A stretch of 11,841 nucleotides of DNA. Origin: an uncultured Collinsella sp. (lineage in GTDB: Bacteria; Actinomycetota; Coriobacteriia; Coriobacteriales; Coriobacteriaceae). Below are positions 1-7,178 of this stretch, piece by piece. Positions within the stretch are counted from its first letter, which is position 1. Each line of letters opens with the position of its first letter. The stretch is from contig CABUSH010000040.1 of NCBI GenBank assembly GCA_902494195.1, positions 1-11,841 on the forward strand, read 5' to 3'. The notes under the pieces were generated by a model. It saw only the letters and a program-made list of their open reading frames with translations, was not told where the DNA came from and did not search any database. Position numbers and translations under genes: made by a program.

Positions 1-129
1 GGGCAGGGACGTTCGGCCGTGCGCGGGCGCCCGGTCGGCGGCCCGTTCTGGGCGCGCCTCAATCGTAGCCCGAGACGGTCCCGGGCTGACAATTTCGACT
101 GTAATGGACGTTCTTAAACAACTAGGTGG

Positions 130-168
130 AAAGGGGGCGCTGCGGATTGGTTCCGCGGCGTCCCCTTT
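130..168. terminator. Long GC-rich hairpin after the carboxypeptidase gene
   Basis: Bases 130-146 pair with 152-168 to give a stem of about 17 pairs around the 5-base loop TTGGT. It starts with AAAGGGG and ends with CCCCTTT. It lies about 20 bases past the stop of the minus-strand carboxypeptidase gene, so a terminator role is natural. Two points weaken this. No clear U-tract follows on either strand. Two of the pairs (137/161 and 141/157) are G-U in plus-strand RNA but become C/A mismatches in minus-strand RNA, so the fold is better on the plus strand. It may instead serve a plus-strand gene ending left of the window, or both. A smaller hairpin, AGCCCG (67-72) with CGGGCT (82-87), lies nearby. 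I see no gene in 1-190. Confidence 0.4.
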
Positions 169-190
169 GCGTTGGCGTGTCGGTTATGCC

Positions 191-1765
191 TTACAGCTCG
201 TACAGCGTGGTGAACTTGTCCTGGAGGTAGCTGCAGTAGTAGCGGGCATCGAACGCCATGCCGCAGGCGCCCTTGATGAGCTCCGGTGCGTCCTTGGCGC
301 GGCCCCATTGCCAAATGTGCTCGCCCAGCCAGGCGCGGACGGGCGCCAAATCGCCGCTCGCGCAGGCACCGGTAAGGTCGACGCCGTCGCGGCACATGGC
401 CGGCACGAACATGGCGTCGTAGGCGCTGCCCAGCGCATACGTGGGGAAGTAGCCAAATGAGCCGCCGCTCCAGTGCGTATCCTGCAGGCAGCCGCGCGTG
501 TCGTCGGGAACGGGAATGCCCAGGTACTCGTCCATAAAGCGGTTCCAAAGCGCGGGGATATCCTTGGCCGTGGCCTCGCCGGCAAACAGCATGCGCTCGA
601 TCTCGTAGCGCACCATAACGTGCAGCGGATAGGTGAGCTCGTCCGCCTCGGTGCGGATCAGCGACGGCTGTGCGATGTTCACGGCGCGGTAGAGCGTATC
701 CTCGTCCACGCTGCCATAGACCTCGGGCGCGTGACGGCGCAGCACCTCGAGCAGCGGGCCCATAAAGGCGCGGCTGCGACCCACGGTGTTCTCGAAAAAG
801 CGGCTCTGGCTCTCGTGAATGCCCATGGAGGTGCCACCTTCAAGGCAGGTGCGCGCATAGGCAGGATTGACGCCCAGCTCGTACATGGCGTGTCCCGCCT
901 CGTGGATGATGCTGTAGACGTTGGAGATGCAGTCGTTCTCGTAGATGTGCGTCGCGATGCGCGCGTCGCCCACGGCAAAGCCCTCGCTAAACGGGTGCTC
1001 GGTAAAGGCAAGCGTGGTGTCGTTCAGGTCCAGGCCGACGAGCTTCATAAGGTCAAAGCTCATGGCGCGCTGGGCGGCCTCGGGCACGCGGGCGTGCAAA
1101 AAGTCGGCATCGGGCTGCTGGCCGCGCTCGCCGATGGCGTGCACGAGCGGCACGACCGTGGCCTTGACCTCGTCGCAAAACGCATCGAAGCTCTTGGTGG
1201 AAAGGCCGCGTTCATACTGATCGAGCCAAACATCGTATGGGTCGCGCTTGGGGTCCATGAGCTCGGCCTGATGCTTAAGCTGGCCGACGATTCTATCCAC
1301 ATAGGGCTCAAAGCTCGCCCAGTCATTGGCCGTCTTGGCCTTGTGCCACACGGCGTCGGCCTCGCAGGTGAGCCTGGTCCAGGCCTCGGCCTCCTCGGTG
1401 GGAATGACGCTCGCTTCGCGCTGGTCGCGGCCGAGCACGCGGATCTCGTCGAGCAGCTGCGGGTCGTCGATCTTGCCGCCGGCGACGGTCTCGCGTGCTA
1501 GCGAGCGCACAAGTTCGACAGACTTTTCGCTGGTCAGGAGCTTATGGTGCTCGCCGGCAAGGGTGCCCATGGCGTCGGCGCGCGCTGCGGCGCCGTTGGC
1601 GGGGGCAATGGTCGCGCCGTCAAACTCGGCAATCTTGAGCAGGTACTCGCGGGTCCACAGCTTGCCCTCGAGCTTGCGGAATTTTTTGACGGCCTTATCG
1701 ACCTTCATGCCTTTGGGCGTCTTGCCCGCTGCGGGCTTGGTCTTCTTATCGTGCTTCTCTCCCAT
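191..1765 (-). CDS. M32 family metallocarboxypeptidase (thermostable carboxypeptidase 1, Taq type)
   Basis: A zinc-dependent carboxypeptidase of 524 residues, close to the usual M32 length of about 500. It should remove amino acids one at a time from peptide C-termini in the cytoplasm; no signal peptide or membrane segment is seen. All family motifs are present: HPF (257-259), DARIAT (267-272), the zinc site HEAGH (H288, E289, H292), the third zinc ligand E318 in HESQ, IRTEADELTY (370-379) and GCLQDTHW (425-432). The start at 1765 is preferred because AAGGA lies about 6 bases upstream. A longer open frame to 1810 lacks such a site, and M20 (position 1708) is a possible later start. The first 35 residues hold 12 lysines, an unusually basic tail not needed for catalysis. 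It is divergent from pheST and appears monocistronic. The family call is firm; the physiological substrates are not visible. Confidence 0.95.
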   Translation of the reverse strand: MGEKHDKKTKPAAGKTPKGMKVDKAVKKFRKLEGKLWTREYLLKIAEFDGATIAPANGAAARADAMGTLAGEHHKLLTSEKSVELVRSLARETVAGGKIDDPQLLDEIRVLGRDQREASVIPTEEAEAWTRLTCEADAVWHKAKTANDWASFEPYVDRIVGQLKHQAELMDPKRDPYDVWLDQYERGLSTKSFDAFCDEVKATVVPLVHAIGERGQQPDADFLHARVPEAAQRAMSFDLMKLVGLDLNDTTLAFTEHPFSEGFAVGDARIATHIYENDCISNVYSIIHEAGHAMYELGVNPAYARTCLEGGTSMGIHESQSRFFENTVGRSRAFMGPLLEVLRRHAPEVYGSVDEDTLYRAVNIAQPSLIRTEADELTYPLHVMVRYEIERMLFAGEATAKDIPALWNRFMDEYLGIPVPDDTRGCLQDTHWSGGSFGYFPTYALGSAYDAMFVPAMCRDGVDLTGACASGDLAPVRAWLGEHIWQWGRAKDAPELIKGACGMAFDARYYCSYLQDKFTTLYEL

Positions 1766-1883
1766 ACCATATCCTTGATCTCGCGAGCCGAACGCCACGG
1801 ATGGGCGCACGGCCAGTTTGCACAGCTACCTGCCTTGTACCCAGCATGAACAAAACGGAACGCGGCGATACAACCAAACAATG

Positions 1884-1892
1884 TGGTATCCT
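1884..1892 (+). promoter_or_regulatory. Extended -10 promoter of pheST
   Basis: TGG followed directly by TATCCT (1887-1892) gives an extended -10 element. No good -35 hexamer lies 16-18 bases upstream, which extended -10 promoters can tolerate. Transcription would start near 1899-1900, a few bases before the first T-box helix, which supports the call. The stretch between the carboxypeptidase start (1765) and here should also hold the leftward promoter of that gene, but I cannot place it convincingly. Confidence 0.6.
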
Positions 1893-1899
1893 GTAGCCC

Positions 1900-2184
1900 A
1901 ATGCGTTGACGGAGAGGGTTTTGCCCGCCGCGTCGCCGGCAAGAGAGGGAAGGTCATGGGCTGCAAGCCTTCCTGCGGCGGCAAGGGCCAAGCGTTCACT
2001 CCCGAGCAGCGACCTCAACGGGCGCGCGGCCAGTGGCGGCGATGTCCCCAGTAGGGAAGCCGTGAGCCTCGCGACAAGGGGCACAGAGTGGGCACGGCGG
2101 GCCAGACATCCGCCGGGTCAAACAAGGTGGTACCGCGGAATTCAACCGTCCTTGGGCAATGCACATGCCCGAGGGCGGTTTTTT
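1900..2184 (+). promoter_or_regulatory. T-box leader RNA (tRNA-Phe sensing) of pheST
   Basis: A cis-acting RNA that binds uncharged tRNA-Phe and lets RNA polymerase read into pheST. The base of stem I is CGTTGA (1904-1909) pairing with TCAACG (2015-2020), followed by the GGAGAG kink region. Stem I continues through GCCC (1923-1926) with GGGC (1985-1988), to a distal arm GGAAGG/CCTTCC enclosing the typical GGGCTGCAAG loop. The specifier loop shows TTC followed by A (1995-1998), a Phe codon. A stem III candidate is CGGCGG (2095-2100) with CCGCCG (2110-2115). The T-box core AAGGTGGTACCGCGG (2124-2138) contains TGGT (2128-2131), which would pair with the ACCA end of tRNA-Phe, whose discriminator base is A. 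The antiterminator is CAAGG (2123-2127) with CCTTG (2150-2154) and competes with the terminator at 2146-2184. Specifier, bulge and downstream gene all agree on phenylalanine. Helix limits are by eye. Confidence 0.93.
2146..2184 (+). terminator. T-box regulated intrinsic terminator
   Basis: Bases 2146-2158 pair with 2166-2178 as a 13-pair stem (two G-U pairs) with loop ATGCACA, followed by six T residues (2179-2184). The left arm includes CCTTG, which is also the right arm of the T-box antiterminator, so the two folds exclude each other. Without uncharged tRNA-Phe this hairpin should form and stop transcription before pheS. Confidence 0.92.
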
Positions 2185-2270
2185 GTTACCGAACCGGGCC
2201 GCGTTTTCGCAACGTCAGACGGCGGCAGCCGCCTCGGCAAGCGGGGAGCGCGAGAGACGAAAGGGAAGAC

Positions 2271-3347
2271 ATGAGTCTGATTGATGATCTGGTCAAACTC
2301 GAGGAAGAGGCCAAGGAGCTCGTCGCAGGCGCCGACGACGCCGCAAAGCTCGAGGCCGCGCGCGTTGAGCTGCTCGGCCGCAAGGGCCGCATCACCGGCC
2401 TGATGCGCATGATGGGCAAGCTCGCCCCCGAGGATCGTCCCGTGATGGGCAAGCGCGCCAACGAGATGCGCCAGCTGATCGAGGGCATGCTCGACGAGCG
2501 CACGACCGAGATGAAGGCAGCCGCCCTCAAGCACGCTCTGGAGCACGACGCCGTCGACATCACGCTGCCGGGCATCCGTCCGCAGATCGGTCACCAGCAC
2601 CTGATCAAGCAGATCATCGAGGAGGCCGAGGACATCTTTTGCGGCATCGGCTACACCGTCGAGTCCGGCCCCATGGTCGACACCTCCTACTACAACTTCA
2701 CCGCGCTCAATGCCCCCATGGATCACCCGAGCCGCTCGGCCCGCGACACATTCTATGTGGTCGACAACAACCCCGGCAGCGTCGCGCACCCCGAGGCTCA
2801 CGCCCACGGCGAGTCCGACGTGCTGCTGCGCACCCAGACCTCGGGCGTGCAGATCCACACCATGGAGTCGCAGAAGCCGCCCATCTACATGATCTGCCCG
2901 GGCACCGTCTACCGTCCCGACACGGCCGACGCCTGCCACCTGCCGCAGTTCAACCAGATCGAGGGCCTGGTCGTCGACGAGGGCATCACCTTTGGCGATC
3001 TTAAGGGCACGCTCGACTACTTTGTTAAGTGCATGTTTGGCGAGGACCGCAAGACGCGTTACCGCCCGCACTTCTTCCCCTTCACCGAGCCGAGCTGCGA
3101 GGTAGACGTGAGCTGCCACGTGTGCGGCGGCAAGGGCTGCAACTTCTGCAAGCACAGCGGCTGGATCGAGATTCTGGGCTGCGGCATGGTCGACCCCAAC
3201 GTCCTGATTAACTGCGGCATCGACCCCGAGAAGTACACCGGCTTCGCCTTTGGTATTGGCGCCGAGCGCGTCGCGGCCCTGCGCTACGACCTGCCGGACC
3301 TCAGAACTCTCATGACGGGCGATATGAGATTTTTGAATCAATTCTAA
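2271..3347 (+). CDS. pheS: Phenylalanine--tRNA ligase alpha subunit
   Basis: Catalytic subunit of the (alpha-beta)2 enzyme that joins phenylalanine to tRNA-Phe in the cytoplasm, using ATP; 358 residues. The N-terminal part (about 1-90) is the charged helical coiled-coil arm that contacts tRNA. The class II core follows: motif 1 region with HPSRSARDTFYV (152-163), motif 2 region with RTQTSGVQ (187-194) and GTVYRPDTAD (211-220), FTEPSCEVDV (271-280), and motif 3 with GFAFGIGAERVAALR (324-338). A cysteine set, CHVC (282-285), C290 and C293, forms a possible zinc knuckle; related inserts are known in PheS of several Gram-positive lineages. A His-rich loop of about 20 residues (166-185) separates motif 1 from RTQTS and looks longer than in E. 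coli. The start at 2271 follows AGGGA about 6 bases upstream. It is the first gene of the T-box controlled operon, 45 bases before pheT. Confidence 0.97.
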   Translation: MSLIDDLVKLEEEAKELVAGADDAAKLEAARVELLGRKGRITGLMRMMGKLAPEDRPVMGKRANEMRQLIEGMLDERTTEMKAAALKHALEHDAVDITLPGIRPQIGHQHLIKQIIEEAEDIFCGIGYTVESGPMVDTSYYNFTALNAPMDHPSRSARDTFYVVDNNPGSVAHPEAHAHGESDVLLRTQTSGVQIHTMESQKPPIYMICPGTVYRPDTADACHLPQFNQIEGLVVDEGITFGDLKGTLDYFVKCMFGEDRKTRYRPHFFPFTEPSCEVDVSCHVCGGKGCNFCKHSGWIEILGCGMVDPNVLINCGIDPEKYTGFAFGIGAERVAALRYDLPDLRTLMTGDMRFLNQF

Positions 3348-3392
3348 ATCACCCGTTCTAGCAGGCTTTTCTTTCTCATAAGGAGTAATCAA

Positions 3393-5846
3393 GTGAGAGT
3401 TTCTTACGACTGGCTCAAGACCATGATCGATGTTCCGGAGGATCCCAAGACCCTTTCGGACGAATATATCCGTACCGGCACCGAGGTCGAGGCGATCGAC
3501 ACCGTGGGTGAGTCCTTCGACCACGTGGTGACCGCCAAGGTGCTCACCAAGACTCCGCACCCCGATAGCGACCATATGTATGTGTGCTCGGTCGATGTGG
3601 GCGACAAGAATCTCGACGCTGACGGCAACCCTGCTCCGCTGCAGATCGTCTGTGGCGCGCAGAACTTCGAGGCCGGCGACCACATCGTCACGGCCATGAT
3701 TGGCGCCGTGCTTCCCGGTGACGTCAAGATCAAGAAGAGCAAGCTTCGCGGCGTCGTGTCCATGGGCATGAACTGCTCCGCGCGCGAGCTCGGCCTGGGC
3801 GGCGACCACTCCGGCATCATGATCCTGCCCGAGGACACGCCCTGCGGCATGCCGTTTGCCGAGTACGTGGGCTCGAGCGACACCGTGCTCGACTGCGAGA
3901 TCACGCCCAACCGTCCCGACTGCCTGTCCATGATCGGCATGGCCCGCGAGACCGGCGCCATCTTCGACCGCGATTTCCACGTTGAGCTGCCCGCCATCAA
4001 GGTCGAGACCGGCCGTGCGACCGACGACGAGCTTTCCGTCGAGATTGCCGACGAGGGTCTGTGCGACCGCTATGTTGCCCGCATCGTGCGCAACGTGAAG
4101 GTCGGCCCCTCGCCCGACTGGATGGTCAAGCGCCTCAACGCCCTGGGCGTGCGCCCGCACAACAACATCGTCGACATCACCAACTACGTGATGATGCTCA
4201 CCGGTCAGCCGCTGCACGCCTTTGACCTGGACACCTTTGCCGAGCGCGATGGCCACCGTCGCGTGGTGGTTCGCGCCGCCCAGCAGGATGAGAAGTTCAC
4301 GACCCTCGACGGCGAGGAGCGCACGCTCGACGCCGGCATGGGCCTTATCACCGACGGCGAGCGTCCCGTGGCACTGGCTGGCGTTATGGGCGGCATGGAT
4401 TCCGAGATCGAGGACGACACCGTCGACGTGATGGTCGAGAGCGCCTGCTTCAACGCCGGTCGCACCTCGCACACCAGCCGCGACCTGTCGCTGATCTCCG
4501 ACGCCTCCATTCGCTTTGAGCGCCAGGTCGACGAGACTGGCTGCGTGGATGTCGCCAACGTTACCTGCGCGCTCATCGAAGAGATTGCCGGCGGCGAGGT
4601 TGCTCCCGGCTATGTCGACGTTTTCCCCGCGCCCAAGACCATCGACAGCATCAAGCTGCGTTTGGCCCGCGTGCACGCCATCTGCGGCGCCGATATTGAG
4701 CCCGAGTTCATCGAGCGCTCGCTCACCCGCCTGGGCTGCACCGTCGAGCGCGACGGCGAGGACTTTATGGTTACCCCGCCGAGCTTCCGCCCCGACCTGC
4801 CGCGCGAGATTGACCTGATCGAGGAAGTCCTGCGCCTGTGGGGCATGGGCCGCGTGACGGCGACCATCCCGGCTGCCAAGAACCACATCGGCGGTCTGAC
4901 CCGCGAGCAGAAGCTCACCCGCAAGGTTGGCGAGATCCTGCGCGCCTGTGGCCTCAACGAGACCACGACCTTTGGCTTTGCCGCCCCGGGCGACCTGGAG
5001 AAGATCGGCATGTCTACCGAGGGCCGCGGTTGCCCCGTGGTGCTCATGAACCCGCTGGTGGCCGAGCAGACCGAGATGCGCCGCTCGCTGCTGCCGGGCC
5101 TGTTGCAGTCCGTGGCCTACAACGAGGCCCACGGCACGCCCAACGTGCATCTGTACGAGGTCGGCAGCCTGTTCCACGGCCGCGAGAACGCCAGCCTGCC
5201 CAAGGAGACCAAGTCCGTGGCGGGCGTGCTTTCGGGCCAATGGAGCGAGCAGTCCTGGAACATGAAGTACCGCAAGCTGCGTTTCTTCTTTGGCAAGGGC
5301 ATTGTCGAGGAGCTGCTCGCCCAGCTGCGCATCGAGAAGGTCCGCTTCCGTCCCGTCGAGGGCGAGGGCTACGCTTTCTTGCAGCCGGGTCGTGCGGCCG
5401 AGGTTCTGTCCGGCGGCACCGTACTGGGCTGGGTCGGCGAGATTCACCCCGAGGCGCGCGAGGCGATGGGCATCGATGAGGTCGTCGTTGCCTTTGAGCT
5501 CGATCTGGACAAGCTGATCAAGGGCGCCCGCAATCAGGAGAACTACCGCGAGTTCTCGCAGTACCCGGCTGTTGAGCACGACCTTGCTATCGTGGTCGAC
5601 AATGCTGTGACCTGCGAGGATCTTGAGCGCCGCATTACCAGCGCCGGCGGCAAGCTGCTCGAGGGCGTGCGCCTGTTCGACGTCTACCGCGATCCGGTCC
5701 GCATCGGAGCGGGCAAGAAGTCCATGGCCTTTGCGCTTACGTATCGCTCCGACGACCACACGCTCACCAGCGAAGAGGTCGAGAAGGCGCACCAGAAGAT
5801 CGTCACCAAGGTATGCAAGGGCGTAAACGGCGAGGTCCGCGGATAG
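3393..5846 (+). CDS. pheT: Phenylalanine--tRNA ligase beta subunit
   Basis: The large subunit of phenylalanyl-tRNA synthetase, 817 residues, full length for the family. It completes the enzyme with PheS, binds tRNA-Phe and edits Tyr-tRNA-Phe. Domains in order: an N-terminal B1 region; an EMAPII-like tRNA-binding fold (about 40-155) with HPDSDHMYVCSVDVG (56-70); the B3/B4 editing region (about 205-400) with VDITNYVMMLTGQPLHAFD near 260-278; a B5 domain (about 410-485) with TPPSFRPDLPREIDLIEEV (461-479); a catalytic-like core lacking synthetase residues (about 500-700); and the C-terminal anticodon-binding FDX-ACB domain (about 720-817) starting near YPAVEHDLAIVV. The GTG start is set by AGGAG (3381-3385), 7 bases upstream. 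No terminator lies between pheS and pheT, so both depend on the same leader. Confidence 0.97.
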   Translation: MRVSYDWLKTMIDVPEDPKTLSDEYIRTGTEVEAIDTVGESFDHVVTAKVLTKTPHPDSDHMYVCSVDVGDKNLDADGNPAPLQIVCGAQNFEAGDHIVTAMIGAVLPGDVKIKKSKLRGVVSMGMNCSARELGLGGDHSGIMILPEDTPCGMPFAEYVGSSDTVLDCEITPNRPDCLSMIGMARETGAIFDRDFHVELPAIKVETGRATDDELSVEIADEGLCDRYVARIVRNVKVGPSPDWMVKRLNALGVRPHNNIVDITNYVMMLTGQPLHAFDLDTFAERDGHRRVVVRAAQQDEKFTTLDGEERTLDAGMGLITDGERPVALAGVMGGMDSEIEDDTVDVMVESACFNAGRTSHTSRDLSLISDASIRFERQVDETGCVDVANVTCALIEEIAGGEVAPGYVDVFPAPKTIDSIKLRLARVHAICGADIEPEFIERSLTRLGCTVERDGEDFMVTPPSFRPDLPREIDLIEEVLRLWGMGRVTATIPAAKNHIGGLTREQKLTRKVGEILRACGLNETTTFGFAAPGDLEKIGMSTEGRGCPVVLMNPLVAEQTEMRRSLLPGLLQSVAYNEAHGTPNVHLYEVGSLFHGRENASLPKETKSVAGVLSGQWSEQSWNMKYRKLRFFFGKGIVEELLAQLRIEKVRFRPVEGEGYAFLQPGRAAEVLSGGTVLGWVGEIHPEAREAMGIDEVVVAFELDLDKLIKGARNQENYREFSQYPAVEHDLAIVVDNAVTCEDLERRITSAGGKLLEGVRLFDVYRDPVRIGAGKKSMAFALTYRSDDHTLTSEEVEKAHQKIVTKVCKGVNGEVRG

Positions 5847-5954
5847 GGCTTGCGCTGGGGTATGGGTCAGCGGTGGTTGCCGCCGAGTCTTACGTGACCG
5901 CTATGCTCGATATAAGGCACCGTTGAGCCTTCATATATGACACGCGCATTACAT

Positions 5955-5989
5955 AACGGCGTGCTGCTTTGTCGGCAGTGCGCCGTTTT
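5955..5989 (+). terminator. Intrinsic terminator of pheST
   Basis: AACGGCG (5955-5961) pairs with CGCCGTT (5981-5987), extended by TGCTGC against GCAGTG with two G-U pairs, giving about 13 pairs around a 7-base loop. TTTT ends at 5989. It lies about 110 bases past pheT. The short T-run makes it of moderate strength. The preceding bases 5847-5954 have no gene. They hold two small hairpins, CGGTGG/CCGCCG just after pheT and AAGGC/GCCTT around 5914-5931, and a weak TATAAG (5911-5916) with no good -35. Confidence 0.7.
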
Positions 5990-5997
5990 GCTATGAT
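5969..5997 (+). promoter_or_regulatory. Promoter of the nikMQO metal transporter operon
   Basis: TTGTCG (5969-5974), a 17-base spacer, then TATGAT (5992-5997). The -10 is preceded by TGC, so it also has the extended -10 form. Expected start of transcription is about 6004. The -35 box lies in the loop and right arm of the pheST terminator, so the two signals overlap. Confidence 0.7.
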
Positions 5998-6007
5998 AGC
6001 CCGCGGC

Positions 6008-6035
6008 GTGTTACGAATCTTACAATGCGTAACAC
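6008..6035 (+). promoter_or_regulatory. Probable NikR operator (nickel-responsive repressor site)
   Basis: GTGTTAC (6008-6014) and GTAACAC (6029-6035) form a perfect dyad with a 14-base gap, 28 bases in all; the identity extends one base inward to 8-base arms. The overall length equals the E. coli NikR site (GTATGA-N16-TCATAC), and the half-sites match the GTGTTAC-N13/14-GTAACAC motif reported for Desulfovibrio NikR. It begins a few bases after the predicted transcription start, where bound repressor would block initiation. The dyad could also form an RNA hairpin. No nikR gene is in the window. Confidence 0.72.
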
Positions 6036-6092
6036 TGACAAGGTGATTTAAGCGGCGTTGCAATTCTGTGCGCCGATAACCGGGAGGCGCCC

Positions 6093-7178
6093 ATGCACAT
6101 TCCAGATAATTATCTGTCCCCGCAGACGGATGCCGTCATGGCAGTGGCAATGGTGCCCGTTTGGGTCCACTGCATCAAAAAGGTGCGTGCCACGCTCGAT
6201 CGCGAGCACATGGCTTTCCTGGGCATCTGCGCCGCATTTTCCTTCTTGCTCATGATGTTCAACGTGCCGCTGCCCGGCGGCACCACGGGTCACGCCGTCG
6301 GCGGCGCGCTCATCGCGCTGCTGCTGGGCCCGGAGGCCGCGGCCATTGCTGTCTCGGTCGCGCTGGCGCTACAGGCACTACTGTTTGGCGACGGCGGCAT
6401 CCTGTCCTTTGGCGCCAACTGCTTTAACATGGCCTTCGTGCTGCCGTTTGCCGCTGCTATCGTGTTCCGTGCGCTCAACAGCCGTCTGCACGACAAGAGC
6501 TGGGGCACCTCGGTTTCGGCCATCGTAAGCGGCTGGGTCGGCCTGTGCCTGGCGGCCCTGTGCGCGGCAATCGAGTTTGGTATTCAGCCGATGCTCTTTA
6601 CCAACGCTTCGGGCGCGCCGCTGTACTGCCCCTTCCCGTTGTCTATTGCCATTCCTGCCATGATGATCCCGCATATGCTGGTTGCCGGCGTGGTCGAGGG
6701 CGTGGCGACGGCTGCGATTTACGGTTTCATTAAGAAGACGGCGCCGAGCGTTATCGTCGGGCCCGAGGCCGTCGATGGCCAGCTTGCTGCCGAGGGCGCT
6801 GCTGCCAAGAAGACCTCGCTGGTCCCCACACTCATGCTGGTTGCCGTGCTTGTCGTGGCCACGCCGCTGGGCCTGCTGGCCACGGGTGACGCCTGGGGTG
6901 AGTGGGACGCCGAGGGCGCCGCGACCGCCGTTCAGGAGGCTGGTGACAACAGTCTGCAGACTTCGGTCGGCCTCGATACCCCGACCTTTGCCGACGCTCT
7001 GCCCACGGGCGATTATCTGCAGGCCTATTCCGAGGAGCAGGGTCTTGGCTTTGCCGGCCAGGCCGCGATGTATATTCTTTCGGGCGTGATTGGCGTGGCG
7101 GTGCTCACCATCGCATTCCGTCTGATTTCGCTGACGGTCAAGGAAAGCGGTGCTCATGGCAATAGCCAAGCTGCCTAG
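6093..7178 (+). CDS. nikM: NikM/CbiM-family substrate-binding membrane protein of an ECF nickel (or cobalt) transporter, with fused NikN-like C-terminus
   Basis: The substrate-specific S-component of an energy-coupling-factor importer in the cytoplasmic membrane, 361 residues. The first residues MHIPDNYLSP are typical of the family: the N-terminal amine and H2 form part of the metal site, and H67 in GTTGHAVGG corresponds to the further ligand known in NikM. Hydrophobic segments lie near 13-30, 40-58, 66-100, 108-127, 140-165 and 185-212. CbiM alone is about 220 residues. The extra C-terminal part has a membrane segment (245-264), an outer loop with AWGEW (267-271), and a last segment (325-346), as in NikM proteins fused to a NikN-like part. 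GGGAGG (6082-6087) is 5 bases before the ATG. It is the first gene of the operon, and its end overlaps nikQ. Nickel is favoured because of the NikR-like operator; cobalt cannot be excluded from sequence. Confidence 0.93.
   Translation: MHIPDNYLSPQTDAVMAVAMVPVWVHCIKKVRATLDREHMAFLGICAAFSFLLMMFNVPLPGGTTGHAVGGALIALLLGPEAAAIAVSVALALQALLFGDGGILSFGANCFNMAFVLPFAAAIVFRALNSRLHDKSWGTSVSAIVSGWVGLCLAALCAAIEFGIQPMLFTNASGAPLYCPFPLSIAIPAMMIPHMLVAGVVEGVATAAIYGFIKKTAPSVIVGPEAVDGQLAAEGAAAKKTSLVPTLMLVAVLVVATPLGLLATGDAWGEWDAEGAATAVQEAGDNSLQTSVGLDTPTFADALPTGDYLQAYSEEQGLGFAGQAAMYILSGVIGVAVLTIAFRLISLTVKESGAHGNSQAA

Noticed and set aside
86..114. A possible promoter with CTGACA and TGTAAT near the left end
   Set aside because: The two hexamers are only 8 bases apart, far from the needed 16-18, and no gene follows on the plus strand.
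473..1501. A 342-codon open frame antisense to the M32 carboxypeptidase
   Set aside because: Shadow of GC-rich third positions; no binding site fits and no family is recognisable, while the sense frame has every M32 motif.
2088..2270. An upstream extension of the pheS frame
   Set aside because: It would translate the T-box antiterminator and terminator. The proper start at 2271 has a Shine-Dalgarno site and gives a normal-length PheS.
2142..5792. A 1216-codon open frame antisense to pheS and pheT
   Set aside because: It is the mirror of GC-rich codon use in pheS and pheT. Its translation is low-complexity (Ala, Gly, Val, Leu, Asp, His rich) with no known domain, and both sense genes are full length with all motifs.
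5847..6092. A cobalamin or NiCo riboswitch upstream of nikM
   Set aside because: No B12-box sequence (GCCACTG) and no four-way-junction pattern were seen. Only about 88 bases lie between the predicted transcription start and the ATG, and the perfect dyad explains control better.
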